A model generated the notes under the pieces. That model was not told the DNA's origin. It did no database searches and saw nothing but the letters and a program-made list of their open reading frames with translations. A DNA stretch of 64,000 nt. Origin: Methylobacterium sp. Leaf123. Its GTDB lineage: Bacteria; Pseudomonadota; Alphaproteobacteria; Rhizobiales; Beijerinckiaceae. Positions 8,661 to 17,458 of this stretch are shown piece by piece. The stretch is taken from positions 500 through 64,499 of the forward strand of contig NZ_LMNS01000001.1 in NCBI RefSeq assembly GCF_001423405.1, written 5' to 3'. How positions within the stretch are numbered: the stretch's first letter is position 1; each line of letters starts with the position of its first letter. The position numbers and the translations under genes were made by a program.

Positions 8661-10100
8661 ATGGCGCACACGGCGTTCGACGAGATGAACGGGGGCGGGG
8701 CGGGGCAGCTCGAACCGGCGGCCGTGCGCGAGGCCTATGACATCCTCAAAACGTGGCTCGACAAGACGCCGCCGGAGCATTTCAACACCCGCCGCAGCCA
8801 GGCCGAGATGCTGTTCCGGCGCATCGGCATCACCTTCGCGGTCTATGGTGCCAACGAATCGACCGAGCGGCTGATCCCGTTCGACATCATCCCGCGGGTG
8901 CTGACCAAGCCCGAATGGGATTTTCTGGAGCGCGGCCTCAAGCAGCGGGTCACCGCGCTGAACGCCTTCATCAACGACATCTACGGCGCCGAGGAATGCA
9001 TCAAGGCGGGGATCATCCCGCCCGACCTCGTCTACCGCAACCCGCATTACCGCATGGAGATGCGCGCCTTCGACGTGCCGCACGACCTCTATGTCCACAT
9101 CGCCGGCATCGACATCGTGCGGACCGGCGAGAAGGACTTCTTCGTGCTGGAGGACAACGCCCGCACCCCGTCCGGCGTCTCCTACATGCTGGAGAACCGC
9201 GAGGTGATGATGCGGCTCTTCCCCGAGCTGTTCTCGCGCCACCGCGTCGCCCCGGTCGAGAACTATCCCGACGCCCTGCTCGCGACCCTGCGCAGCCTCG
9301 CCCCGGCTTCCGCCACCCGCGACCCGACCGTGGTGCTGCTGACCCCCGGCCGCTACAACTCGGCCTTCTACGAGCACTCGTTCCTGGCCGACAAACTCGG
9401 CGTCGAGCTGGTGGAGGCGGGCGACCTCTTCACCAAGGACGAGGTCGTCTACATGCGCACGACCGAAGGTCCGCGCCGCGTCGATGTGATCTACCGCCGC
9501 CTCGACGACGATTTCCTCGATCCGCTGGTATTCCGGCCGGATTCGGTGCTCGGCGTGCCGGGGCTGATGAACGCCTACGAGCGGGGCAATGTCACGTTGT
9601 CGAACGCGGTCGGCACCGGCATCTCGGACGACAAGGCCGTCTACAGCTACATGCCGGAAATCGTGAAGTTCTTCACCGGCGAAGACCCGATCCTGCACAA
9701 CGTGCCGACCCATCGCTGCCGGGAAAAGGAGGCCTTTTCCTACGTGATGGACAACCTCAAGGATCTCGTGGTCAAGGAGGTCAACGGCTCGGGCGGCTAC
9801 GGCATGCTGGTCGGCCCGCACGCCACGCGGCGCGAGATCGACGAGTTTGCCAAGAAGCTGCGGCACGCGCCCGACAACTTCATCGCCCAGCCGACGCTCT
9901 CGCTCTCCACCTGCCCGACCTTCGTCGCCTCGGGCGTTGCCCCGCGCCACGTCGATTTGCGGCCCTTCGTGCTGGCGGGTGCCGACGAGATCCGCATCGT
10001 GCCCGGCGGCCTGACCCGGGTCGCGCTCAAGGAAGGCTCGCTCGTGGTCAATTCGAGCCAGGGCGGCGGCACCAAGGATACCTGGGTGCTCGATGCCTGA
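8661..10100 (+). CDS. Circularly permuted ATP-grasp protein (COG2308), Anbu locus
   Basis: The 479-residue protein matches the circularly permuted ATP-grasp family (DUF404/407). Recognisable blocks are TPPEHFNTRRSQAEMLFRRI, ITFAVYG, RVLTKPEWDFLERGL, RYNSAFYEHSFLA, VDVIYRRLDDDFLDP and ISDDKAVYSYMPEIVKFF. ATP-grasp enzymes form amide or similar bonds through acyl-phosphates; this branch is predicted to make or modify peptides. ATG 8661 follows AGGGGGA. It is the first gene of a conserved four-gene set with alpha-E, transglutaminase and Anbu; here the last two are displaced to 15600-17348. Confidence 0.9.
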   Translation: MAHTAFDEMNGGGAGQLEPAAVREAYDILKTWLDKTPPEHFNTRRSQAEMLFRRIGITFAVYGANESTERLIPFDIIPRVLTKPEWDFLERGLKQRVTALNAFINDIYGAEECIKAGIIPPDLVYRNPHYRMEMRAFDVPHDLYVHIAGIDIVRTGEKDFFVLEDNARTPSGVSYMLENREVMMRLFPELFSRHRVAPVENYPDALLATLRSLAPASATRDPTVVLLTPGRYNSAFYEHSFLADKLGVELVEAGDLFTKDEVVYMRTTEGPRRVDVIYRRLDDDFLDPLVFRPDSVLGVPGLMNAYERGNVTLSNAVGTGISDDKAVYSYMPEIVKFFTGEDPILHNVPTHRCREKEAFSYVMDNLKDLVVKEVNGSGGYGMLVGPHATRREIDEFAKKLRHAPDNFIAQPTLSLSTCPTFVASGVAPRHVDLRPFVLAGADEIRIVPGGLTRVALKEGSLVVNSSQGGGTKDTWVLDA

Positions 10101-10207
10101 GCGTTTCGCCCGATTCTTATCCAATCTTCAGGCGGGCCGGGCAGCGACGGTGATGAAACACCGCGCATCTGCCGCCCTGGTCGCCAACGCGCCCGCGAGC
10201 TGACGCC

Positions 10208-11152
10208 ATGCTGTCCCGGACTGCCGACAACCTCTACTGGCTCTCGCGCTACGCCGAGCGTGCGGATTTTCTGGCCCGCATCCTCGATGCGGCCCTGCGG
10301 CTGGCCGCCCTGCCGTCAAGCTATGGCGGGCGCACCTCGAACGAATGGGCCTCGGCCCTGTCCTCGGCGGGCGATCCCGAGCTGTTCAAGACGCTCTACG
10401 ATTCGGTCAACGAGCACACGGTCTGTAACTTCCTCGCCTTCTCGCCCCACAACCCGTCCTCGATCCGCTCCTGCATCGCCACGGCGCGGGAGAACGCCCG
10501 CTCGATCCGCACGGCGCTTACCACCGAGATGTGGGACACGATCAACGGCGCCTATCTCGAACTGCGGTCCTACGAGGGCCGCGACCTCTCGCGCGACGAG
10601 TTCACGCAATTCCTCGATTGGGTGAAGCGCGTCTCGCTGACCTTCGACGGCTCGGCCTACCGGACGATGCTGCGCAACGACGCCTACTGGTTCACCCGCG
10701 CCGGCACGGCGATCGAGCGGGCGGACAACACCGCGCGCATTCTCGACGTGAAGTACCAGATCCTGCTGCCGGCCTCGGAGCGGGTCGGCGGCTCGCTCGA
10801 CTACTTCCAGTGGACGACGATCCTGCGCGAGGTCTCGGCCTTCAACGCCTATCACTGGGTCTACCGCGAGAGCATCAAGCCGGTGCTCGTCGCCGACCTG
10901 CTGATCCTCAACCCCGAAATGCCGCGCTCCCTCGCGAGCTGCTACCGGATGCTGGTGGAGCATCTCGATCTGATCGCCGACGCCTACGGCCGCCGTGGCG
11001 AGAGCCAGCGTCTGGCGAGCAATCTGCGGGCGAAGCTGCGCAGCGCCGATATCGAGCGCATCTTCGCCTCCGGCCTCCACGAGTTCATCCAGGGCTTCAT
11101 CGTCGAGAACAACAGTCTCGGCGCGGCCATCAGCGACCAGTATCTGGTGTGA
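10208..11152 (+). CDS. Alpha-E domain protein (COG2307), Anbu locus
   Basis: This 314-residue, largely helical protein opens with MLSRTADNLYWLSRYAERADFLARIL, the hallmark of the alpha-E (DUF403) family. It contains the conserved WDTINGAYLELRSYE and NTARILDVKYQILLP segments. The family has no known enzymatic activity and nearly always sits beside the permuted ATP-grasp gene, so it may be its partner. The spacing to the ATP-grasp gene is 107 bp. A 16-bp perfect inverted repeat nine bases after the stop suggests transcription ends here. Confidence 0.9.
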   Translation: MLSRTADNLYWLSRYAERADFLARILDAALRLAALPSSYGGRTSNEWASALSSAGDPELFKTLYDSVNEHTVCNFLAFSPHNPSSIRSCIATARENARSIRTALTTEMWDTINGAYLELRSYEGRDLSRDEFTQFLDWVKRVSLTFDGSAYRTMLRNDAYWFTRAGTAIERADNTARILDVKYQILLPASERVGGSLDYFQWTTILREVSAFNAYHWVYRESIKPVLVADLLILNPEMPRSLASCYRMLVEHLDLIADAYGRRGESQRLASNLRAKLRSADIERIFASGLHEFIQGFIVENNSLGAAISDQYLV

Positions 11153-11161
11153 GAAGTACCG

Positions 11162-11204
11162 GCCGATACGGCGTCCGTTTCGATAGAGCGGACGCCGTAT
11201 CGGC
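11162..11204 (+). terminator. 16-bp perfect inverted repeat after the alpha-E gene
   Basis: Arms 11162-11177 and 11189-11204 are perfectly complementary, with an 11-nt loop, directly after the alpha-E stop (11152). There is no T-tract, so it may be a weak or factor-assisted terminator or an mRNA-stabilising hairpin. It would separate the first half of the Anbu locus from the downstream transporter gene. Confidence 0.6.
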
Positions 11205-11794
11205 AAGCCCGTGCGGTGCCCGCGCCAAGACACCGACCGCTGGGGGCCAGGCGCTCGAAAAGCCAGCCTGAAGGCGGTTGTCCACCGGGCTCCGAGGCCG
11301 GGCGATCGCGCGGCGCCGCAGTTTGAGGCACGCCGGATCTGCCCAACATCACGCAGGCGAGCAGGCTTTGAGAGTGCCGCCGCGCGCGATTCGGATATCC
11401 GCCCCTCGCCATCGTGTGATGACTCCTGAAGCTCTCGCTTGTGCGTGCAAGGCCAAAGTCGGTGGCCATATTGCTGCGCTGCACATCAGGTTTGTCGAGT
11501 AAAACACTCGACCGGGCAAAAAATCCGAAAAAATGTGTCGGTTCACGGCAAGTCCGGCTCGGTCACTCCATCAAAATTGTCGCAGGTCGTAGCCTGAGCG
11601 GGCACTCGGCACGGCCCCAAAGAATAAAAATAATCGATCGTACATTCTGGGGAGATGATCGCCGGCCGTCCTCCGATGGAAATCAAATCCCGTTCGACCG
11701 CTGCTGCGCTCGAAGAACGGGTGGCGCCTCTGCGCCATGAATGTCCTGCCCAAATCCTGTTCTGCTCGGCTGGCTCTGTGAGGATCTGCAAACG
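11205..11794. other. 590-bp intergenic region, no gene seen
   Basis: This stretch between the hairpin and the transporter gene holds only short frames without family resemblance. A 7-bp perfect hairpin lies at 11494-11512 (arms GTCGAGT/ACTCGAC), followed by an A-rich stretch that becomes AT-richer to about 11640. I read it as promoter and leader for the transporter. Confidence 0.4.
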
Positions 11795-13267
11795 ATGCTG
11801 TCGATGCATGTTGATGCTGAGAAGGATTGGAAGGCCTCGGACTGTACCGTCACCGAGCCTTCGACGATCCGGCGCGCGATCTCGGCGGCTTCGATCGGGA
11901 ATGTCGCCGAATGGTATGATTTCGGCGTTTATGCGTTCTTCGAGCCGACGATTCAGAAGGTGTTCTTCTCGAATCTCTCCCACACGATGGGGGAAATCGC
12001 GACCTTCGGGCTGTTTGCCGTCGCCTTCCTGATCCGGCCGCTCGGCGGCATGTTCTTCGGCCCGCTGGCCGACCGGATCGGCCGCAACAAGGTTCTCGCG
12101 GCCACGATGATCCTAATGGCCGTCGGCACCTTCGCGATCGGCTGCATCCCCAGTCAGGAGAGCATCGGCATTGTCGCGCCCCTGCTCCTTCTGGTCGCCC
12201 GCCTGATCCAGGGCTTCTCCACCGGCGGCGAGTATGGGAGCGCCATGACCTTCATCGCCGAGTACGCCCCCGACCGGCGGCGCGGCTATCTCGGCAGTTG
12301 GTTGGAGTTCGGCACCTTCACCGGCTACCTGCTGGGCGCGATCGTCGTGACCGTGGCGGGTCTCGCCCTCACCGAGCAGCAATTGCTCGATTGGGGCTGG
12401 CGTCTGCCCTTCTTCCTGGCCCTGCCGCTCGGCCTCGTCGGCGTCTACCTGCGTTCGCAGCTCGCCGAGACCCCCGCCTTTGCCGCGCTCGAGCAGGAGA
12501 CCGAGGATCGCGAGAAGCGCCTGCGCGCGGGACAGACCGCGAAGGATATTCTGGTCCTCTGGCCCTACGTTCTCGTCTGCATGGGGCTCGCCCTGGCCTG
12601 GAACGTGCCGAACTACATGCTGACCTCCTACATGCCGACCTACGTCACGCAGACCTTGCCGATGATGCAGCAGGCCGGCGGCATCTCGGCGACGGAGTCG
12701 CAGGTTCTGCAGATCACGGTGATGGTGCTCGCGCTCCTGTCGATCCCCTTCATCGGCCGCCTGTCCGACCGGTTCGGACGCAAGCCCTTCGCGCTGGCCG
12801 GGGCCGTCGGCCTCGTCGTCCTGGCTCTGCCGATGATCCTGCTGATCCGCAGTCAGAGCGAGGCCGCGGTCTTCCTCGGCCTGCTGATCATGGGGCTGCT
12901 GCTGATCTGCTTCAGCGCCACAATGCCCTCGACCCTGCCGGCTCTCTTCCCCACGAATCTGCGGGCGAGCGGTCTGTCGATTTCGTTCAACGTCTCCGTC
13001 TCGCTCTTTGCCGGAACGACGTCGGTCGTCGTCGGATCGCTCGTGGCCTATACCGGCGACCTCAACTGGCCCGCCTATTACCTGATGATTGCCGGCGTGA
13101 TCGGCGTGGTCTCGATCCTGCTCATCCGCGAACCCAACGGGAAGAGCATGTGGGGGTCGCCGCCGGCCGCGGCGAGCGTGCAGGAGGCGCACGACCTCGT
13201 CGAGAGTGACAATCCAGGTTCGGTCGGGCCGGTGCCGGGTGCCGCCATTCGCGGCCAGATGGCCTGA
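11795..13267 (+). CDS. MFS transporter, metabolite:H+ symporter (ProP/MHS) type
   Basis: About 490 residues with twelve predicted membrane segments. It carries MHS-family signatures: ASIGNVAEWYDFGVYAFF in helix 1, RPLGGMFFGPLADRIGRNKVL, and the RLIQGFSTGGEYGSA block of helix 4, plus the second loop motif GRLSDRFGRKPF. Family members import osmolytes, dicarboxylates or aromatic acids with protons; the substrate here is unknown. I prefer ATG 11795, with AGGAT about nine bases upstream, over the first ATG at 11741. It sits between the two halves of the Anbu locus but belongs to no known part of that system. Confidence 0.88.
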   Translation: MLSMHVDAEKDWKASDCTVTEPSTIRRAISAASIGNVAEWYDFGVYAFFEPTIQKVFFSNLSHTMGEIATFGLFAVAFLIRPLGGMFFGPLADRIGRNKVLAATMILMAVGTFAIGCIPSQESIGIVAPLLLLVARLIQGFSTGGEYGSAMTFIAEYAPDRRRGYLGSWLEFGTFTGYLLGAIVVTVAGLALTEQQLLDWGWRLPFFLALPLGLVGVYLRSQLAETPAFAALEQETEDREKRLRAGQTAKDILVLWPYVLVCMGLALAWNVPNYMLTSYMPTYVTQTLPMMQQAGGISATESQVLQITVMVLALLSIPFIGRLSDRFGRKPFALAGAVGLVVLALPMILLIRSQSEAAVFLGLLIMGLLLICFSATMPSTLPALFPTNLRASGLSISFNVSVSLFAGTTSVVVGSLVAYTGDLNWPAYYLMIAGVIGVVSILLIREPNGKSMWGSPPAAASVQEAHDLVESDNPGSVGPVPGAAIRGQMA

Positions 13268-13283
13268 ACAGCGCACGTGCCGG

Positions 13284-13316
13284 AAGCCGTGCCCGATTCA
13301 CCGGGCACGGCTTTGT
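13284..13316 (+). terminator. Rho-independent terminator of the transporter gene
   Basis: Perfect 12-bp arms (13284-13295 and 13302-13313) with a 6-nt loop end in a short TTT run, 16 bp after the transporter stop codon. Confidence 0.75.
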
Positions 13317-13380
13317 CGCTCTCACGTCGTCCAGGGGCTTCCGGTCAGACCGAGCCCGCTCGAAGCGGAGCGCCGTGCGG

Positions 13381-13632
13381 TCAGTAACCGTACCGGTCGT
13401 ATCGACGTCCCGCGCCATACCGGGAATCGCGATACGGCCGGCCATAATGGCCGCCGAAATCGTGCTTGCGCCGCCATCCATGGGCGGGCGCCCAGGGCGG
13501 CGGACCGCCGCGATGGAAGCCGCGCCCATCGCGCGCCCAGGGCGGGTCAGCCATGGCGGCCGAACTGGTGCCGAGGATGCCGCCGGCAAAGGCCAGCACG
13601 GACAGAAGGGTCAGGGTCGATTTGCGCAGCAT
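13381..13632 (-). CDS. Small secreted Arg/Gly/Tyr-rich protein
   Basis: This 83-residue protein begins with a clear signal peptide (MLRKSTLTLLSVLAFAGGIL, then a likely cleavage after AMA near residue 28). The mature part is basic and rich in Gly, Arg, Tyr and His, ending in repeats of the kind RYGAGRRYDRYGY. No domain is recognised. It is one of four small exported low-complexity proteins encoded in a row on the minus strand between the Anbu half-loci. Confidence 0.7.
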   Translation of the reverse strand: MLRKSTLTLLSVLAFAGGILGTSSAAMADPPWARDGRGFHRGGPPPWAPAHGWRRKHDFGGHYGRPYRDSRYGAGRRYDRYGY

Positions 13633-13672
13633 CGGGCCTCCTGTGGTCGCATGGGAGAAAATCGGTTCGGCC

Positions 13673-14113
13673 TCACTGGCCGGTCGTCGCGCCCGTGGTG
13701 GTGGTCGATTTCACGGGCTTCGAGCCGGGCTCGTGGGACATGGTCTTGGTGCGCGACTCGACGCTCTCCCCATCGCGGACCTTGGTCTTGGTCTGCGACT
13801 TCGAGAACGTGCCGCCGTCATGGGACATGGATTTGGACTGGCCGTTGAGGCCGCCATTCCCGGTCGCGTTCACATGCGAGCGGTCCATGGTCTTGCCGCC
13901 GGCGGAGCTGCCACCGGTCGCTAGCGACGAGCCGGTGCCGCCATTCGCACCGGTCGAGGTGCCACCGGTGCCGACGGTCGAGGCGGAAGTGTCGCCGGAC
14001 GCCGCCGAGCCGGCGCTGCCCGCCGTGGCGCTGCCCTGCGCCTGCGCGAGGGCCGGGGCGAGGATGAGGACGGCGAGCGCCGTCGTCCGGGTGATTGTCT
14101 TGGCGATGCTCAT
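13673..14113 (-). CDS. Secreted Ser/Thr/Gly-rich protein
   Basis: From ATG 14113, with GAGGG upstream, the product has 146 residues. It has a signal peptide ending near ALAQAQ, then a Ser/Thr/Gly/Ala-rich segment including STVGTGGTSTGANGG, then a charged part with SKSMSHDGGTFSKSQTKTK. The GTGG-type repeats resemble those of the protein at 14648-15076, suggesting paralogy. It starts 7 bp after the stop of the preceding gene at 14121, so the two probably share an mRNA. Function is unknown. Confidence 0.7.
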   Translation of the reverse strand: MSIAKTITRTTALAVLILAPALAQAQGSATAGSAGSAASGDTSASTVGTGGTSTGANGGTGSSLATGGSSAGGKTMDRSHVNATGNGGLNGQSKSMSHDGGTFSKSQTKTKVRDGESVESRTKTMSHEPGSKPVKSTTTTGATTGQ

Positions 14114-14120
14114 CGAACCC

Positions 14121-14498
14121 TCACTTCTTGCTCGGCACGGTGACCACACAGTCGCCGTCACCAGTCGTCGTCATCGTGCTGCCGTTGCCGGTGCTCGAAC
14201 TGGAGGCGGAACTGCTGGTCGTGCCGCTGCCCGATCGCGTCGTCACGGACGGGCCTCCGGTGGTGGAACTCTTCACCCCGTCGGGGCCGGCCGTGACCGA
14301 ACTCGACAGCGTGCCGGAGGTGTTGGCATCGTCGGATTGGACGATCCGGCACGGCTTGCCGTTGGGGCCGGTCGTGACGGTCGTGCTGCCCGCGACACCG
14401 TTCGGGCCCGTCTGGACGGTGCTGGTCTGCGCCTGACTCGCGGCGATGCCGGCCAGAACGAAGGCGGCGCCGAGAAACGGTCGGATCACACGTGCCAT
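14121..14498 (-). CDS. Secreted Ser/Thr-rich protein with TGPNG repeats
   Basis: The 125-residue protein has a signal peptide (MARVIRPFLGAAFVLAGIAA, then SQAQ), three TGPNG/AGPDG-type turns (QTGPNGVAGSTTV, TTGPNGKPCRIV, TAGPDGVKSSTTG), a polar Ser/Thr tract and two Cys residues that could pair (KPCRI and GDCVV). No known domain was recognised. It lies upstream of and is probably co-transcribed with 13673-14113. Confidence 0.7.
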   Translation of the reverse strand: MARVIRPFLGAAFVLAGIAASQAQTSTVQTGPNGVAGSTTVTTGPNGKPCRIVQSDDANTSGTLSSSVTAGPDGVKSSTTGGPSVTTRSGSGTTSSSASSSSTGNGSTMTTTGDGDCVVTVPSKK

Positions 14499-14647
14499 GG
14501 TGCGTCTCTCCTCAGATTCTGAGTGCCCCTCACAAGACCCGCATGCCGCAGCCGCAGTGGCGATGGTCGGCGCCCGGACGTGGTGTGAGGCCCTCTGAGA
14601 CGGGCGCGGTTCGGATGAACCGCGCCCGCAGTCACGCTGGCCGAGGC

Positions 14648-15076
14648 TTAGCGCTTGTTGTGACCCGGAGCGTTCTCCGAGTTTCCGGGGCCGCTCTTGT
14701 CATGACCCGGCGCGCTGCCAGACTTGCCCGCGCTGTCGGACGTGCCCGACGAGGAGCCGCCCGAGCCCATCGAGGAGCCGCTGCCGCTCCCCATCGACGA
14801 ACCGCTGCCGCTCTTGCCGGCCGAAGATCCGCCCGTGCCGACCGTCGAGGAGCTGGTGCCGCCGCCGGCCGAGGAGCCACCGGTGCCGATCGTCGAGCCA
14901 GAGCCGCCACCCGAACCGGCCGAAGACCCACCGGTCCCCACCGTCGAGGAGCTGGTGCCGCCGCCCGCCGACGAGCCGCCGGTGCCGGTCGTCGAGGACG
15001 ACTGCGCCAACGCGAGCGCGGCGCCGCCGATGACGAAGGTGCTGGCGAGAGCGGCAAGACGAATATGCTTGAGCAT
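14648..15076 (-). CDS. Secreted Ser/Gly-rich repeat protein
   Basis: From ATG 15076, with GGAGGA five bases upstream, the product has 142 residues. The signal peptide MLKHIRLAALASTFVIGGAA ends near LAQS, followed by about four copies of a 16-17-residue unit of type TGGSSAGGGTSSSTVG. The rest is a Gly/Ser tract and a tail with two APGHDK/APGHNK motifs. Low-complexity exported proteins like this have no assigned function; a surface or envelope role is inference. Confidence 0.7.
   Translation of the reverse strand: MLKHIRLAALASTFVIGGAALALAQSSSTTGTGGSSAGGGTSSSTVGTGGSSAGSGGGSGSTIGTGGSSAGGGTSSSTVGTGGSSAGKSGSGSSMGSGSGSSMGSGGSSSGTSDSAGKSGSAPGHDKSGPGNSENAPGHNKR
14823..15000 (-). repeat. Imperfect 48-51 bp coding repeats
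   Basis: Four successive units of 48-51 bp, each coding for a variant of TGGSSAGGGTSSSTVG, are visible in the secreted Ser/Gly-rich gene. Differences are mostly synonymous or one-residue changes, as expected of a repeat that expands and contracts by slippage. Confidence 0.7.
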
Positions 15077-15599
15077 GTATTCCTCCAAGTGTTTCGGTTG
15101 TTGCGGGACCAAGAACGGAGGGGTCCGGAATACCGTTCCAGAAAATCTGCATCGAAATCGAACAAAACGCTGCAATGAACGGCAGATTAACGCAGGCTTT
15201 TATTTGAAATGGCAAAAACTGTCCGCTTCGTCGTAACGGGGCGACGAGAGCGAAGTGCAAAATCGAGGTCGCAGGATTGCGATGACCCGTTGAATCGTCT
15301 CCCGGCGGCGTGAGCTGTCGGCTCGGGCGCCAGAAACGGTGCTCCCCGCCATATCGTTCCGGGCCGTTGCCGGACTCAGGGCCAAGTCAGCTCAGTCCGC
15401 CGTTGGCAGGGCTGTTCGCGTACCGAATCCCTCGCTCGGAGCGTTCTCCCTACCTCGTTTCGCAGCACCGCTCCGGGCCGGTGCCGTGACGGGAGGCGCC
15501 GAGAAAACGCGCTCTGCCAAAGCTTTGAGCAAGCCTCCCGATTTCCAAAGCGCGGTCCTTGCCCTAGCTTGCCGCGAGTTGTCCCGGCAGGATCAAGGC
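15077..15599. other. 523-bp intergenic region, no gene seen
   Basis: This divergent spacer lies between the secreted repeat protein and the transglutaminase gene. It should contain promoters for both. No family-like frame, tRNA or clear hairpin is visible. Confidence 0.4.
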
Positions 15600-16478
15600 A
15601 TGCGCATCCGGATCGTCCACGATACGGTCTATACCTACCAGCAGCCCGCGCGGGGCCTGATTCAGATCCTGCGGCTGACCCCCCGTGACCATGACGGTCA
15701 GCATGTGCGCGAGTGGCGGATCGAGCCCTCCGTCAACGGACGGCTCACCGCTCGCGAGGACGGGTTCGGCAATCTCGTCCACTGGTTCACCGCCGACGAT
15801 CCCACCGACGCGCTCACCGTGCGGGTGACCGGCGAGATCGAAACCTTCGAGACCAGCGGCGTCGTGCGCGGCGCGGTGGAGCGCCTGCCCGACCTGTTCT
15901 ACCTGCGCGACACCCCCCTCACCGAGGCGAGCGCCGAACTCAAGACCTTCGCGGAGAAGGTCGCGGGTAAGGGCGAGCGTGAGGCGCTGCCGGTGCTGCA
16001 CCGCTTGCTCGCCGCCGTCCACGATGCCGTGACCTTCGAGCCGGGCCCGACCAGCGCCAGCACCAGTGCCGCCCAATCCTTCGAGGTCGGGAAGGGCGTG
16101 TGCCAGGATCTCACCCACATCTTCCTCGCCGCTGCCCGGCACTTGGAGATCCCGTCCCGCTACGTCTCCGGCTATTTCCGCCGCGACGACGGCGCCGACG
16201 ACCAGAAGGCGGGGCATGCCTGGGCGGAATCGCTGGTGCCGGGCCTCGGCTGGATCGGGTTCGACCCGGCCAACGGCATCTCCGCGACCGAGGCGCATGT
16301 GCGCGTCGCCGTCGGCCTCGACTATCTCGGCGCCGCGCCGATCCGCGGCAGCCGCGTCGGTGGAGGCACCGAAACTCTCGATGTGGCCCTGCGGGTCGAG
16401 CAGGTGCAGTCGCAGCACCAAGCGCAGTCTCAGGGCCACGGTCAGCAGAGCCAGAGTCAGAGCTCGGGCCAAAGCTGA
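15600..16478 (+). CDS. Transglutaminase-like protein, Anbu locus
   Basis: 292 residues. An N-terminal beta-rich segment (VHDTVYTYQQPARGLIQILRL) typical of the bacterial transglutaminase N-domain is followed by the catalytic core. The triad is visible: Cys168 in GKGVCQDLTH, His206 in KAGHAWAE and Asp222 in GFDPANG. The extreme C-terminus is a Gln/Ser-rich tail (SQGHGQQSQSQSSGQS). These proteins are predicted peptidases or amide-transfer enzymes and form a standard part of the ATP-grasp/alpha-E/Anbu gene set. The Anbu gene follows 123 bp downstream. Confidence 0.9.
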   Translation: MRIRIVHDTVYTYQQPARGLIQILRLTPRDHDGQHVREWRIEPSVNGRLTAREDGFGNLVHWFTADDPTDALTVRVTGEIETFETSGVVRGAVERLPDLFYLRDTPLTEASAELKTFAEKVAGKGEREALPVLHRLLAAVHDAVTFEPGPTSASTSAAQSFEVGKGVCQDLTHIFLAAARHLEIPSRYVSGYFRRDDGADDQKAGHAWAESLVPGLGWIGFDPANGISATEAHVRVAVGLDYLGAAPIRGSRVGGGTETLDVALRVEQVQSQHQAQSQGHGQQSQSQSSGQS

Positions 16479-16601
16479 ACGGGCACCGGGCCTTGGGCCC
16501 GGCTTTTAAAAAAGTTATCTTGCCGGGCCGGCTCCGAGCGTGCGATGCGGGCCGCCCGAACCTGCCCGGCGCACGGGCCCCTGCCTGAGGCGGCGACCGC
16601 C

Positions 16602-17348
16602 ATGACCTACTGCGTCGGAGTGCTCGTCGAGGACGGGCTGGTGATGATTGCCGACACCCGCACCAATGCGGGGCTCGACAACATCTCGACCTACCGCAAG
16701 CTGCACATGTTCAACACGCCGAACGAGCGCGTGATGATGCTGGCCTCGGCCGGCAACCTCTCCATGACGCAGTCGGTGCTCAGCATGCTCCGCGAGGGCG
16801 TGGACGACATCGAGGGCGAGGCGCCGGCCAAGCTCATGGACGCGGCCACGATGTTCAAGGCGGCCCAGCTCGTCGGCCGCGCGATTCGCCGGGTGCGCGA
16901 GATCGAGGCGGCCGGGTTCGAGGCGGCCAACCTCCGCATGGAGGTCTCGTTTCTGTTCGGCGGGCAGATCGGCACCGAGCCGATGCGGCTGTTCATGATC
17001 TACTCGGCCGGCAATTTCATCGAGTGCAGCCGCGAGGCGCCGTTCCTCCAGATCGGCGAGCACAAATACGGCAAGCCGATCCTCGACCGCGCCGTGACCT
17101 TCGAGACCGACCTTTACGACGCGCTGAAGGTGGGGCTGGTCTCGATGGATTCGACCATGCGCTCGAATCTCGGCGTCGGCCTGCCGATCGACATCGCCGT
17201 GCAGCGCCGCGGCGCCCTCGACCTCGAAGTGAGCCATCGCATCGAGGCCGGAGAGAGCTACTTTCACGATCTGCGCGAGCGCTGGTCGGCGGCCCTGCGC
17301 GCGGCGCATCGCGCGATTCCGCGGCCGCCCTACGGGCCGCAGCGGTAG
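16602..17348 (+). CDS. Anbu, proteasome-like (HslV/beta-subunit related) protease
   Basis: The start at ATG 16602 puts Thr at residue 2, so Met removal would expose Thr1, the expected N-terminal nucleophile. Counting that Thr as 1, Asp17 (IADTRTNAG) and Lys32 (STYRKLHMF) are in place, completing the Thr-Asp-Lys site of Ntn hydrolases. Later blocks (SAGNLSMTQSV, NLRMEVSFLFGGQIG, IYSAGNFIE, KYGKPILDRA) match the Anbu family (COG3484). Known Anbu proteins assemble into helical open rings, with weak or no activity on common substrates. GAGG lies upstream. Normally next to ATP-grasp and alpha-E; here separated from them. Confidence 0.92.
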   Translation: MTYCVGVLVEDGLVMIADTRTNAGLDNISTYRKLHMFNTPNERVMMLASAGNLSMTQSVLSMLREGVDDIEGEAPAKLMDAATMFKAAQLVGRAIRRVREIEAAGFEAANLRMEVSFLFGGQIGTEPMRLFMIYSAGNFIECSREAPFLQIGEHKYGKPILDRAVTFETDLYDALKVGLVSMDSTMRSNLGVGLPIDIAVQRRGALDLEVSHRIEAGESYFHDLRERWSAALRAAHRAIPRPPYGPQR

Positions 17349-17407
17349 AGCGCATTCCGACGAAGTGGCGACCGGTTCGTCGATGAGAATACGCATTCAA
17401 TCAAAGA

Positions 17408-17450
17408 CCGAGAGACCCCGGCCTGATGCCATCAGGCCGGGGTCTCTCGG
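17408..17450. terminator. Bidirectional terminator, 19-bp perfect stem
   Basis: Arms 17408-17426 and 17432-17450 are perfectly complementary with a 5-nt loop. It lies between convergent genes (Anbu on plus ending 17348, sirtuin on minus ending 17459) and can serve both. Confidence 0.85.
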
Positions 17451-17458
17451 CTGCGACG

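Noticed and set aside
11441..11740. 99-residue plus-strand frame in the Anbu locus spacer
   Set aside because: No ribosome-binding site of note and no domain; composition suggests non-coding.
14823..15000. Possible CRISPR-like repeat array
   Set aside because: Units are contiguous coding repeats of 48-51 bp without unique spacers, inside a secreted protein gene.
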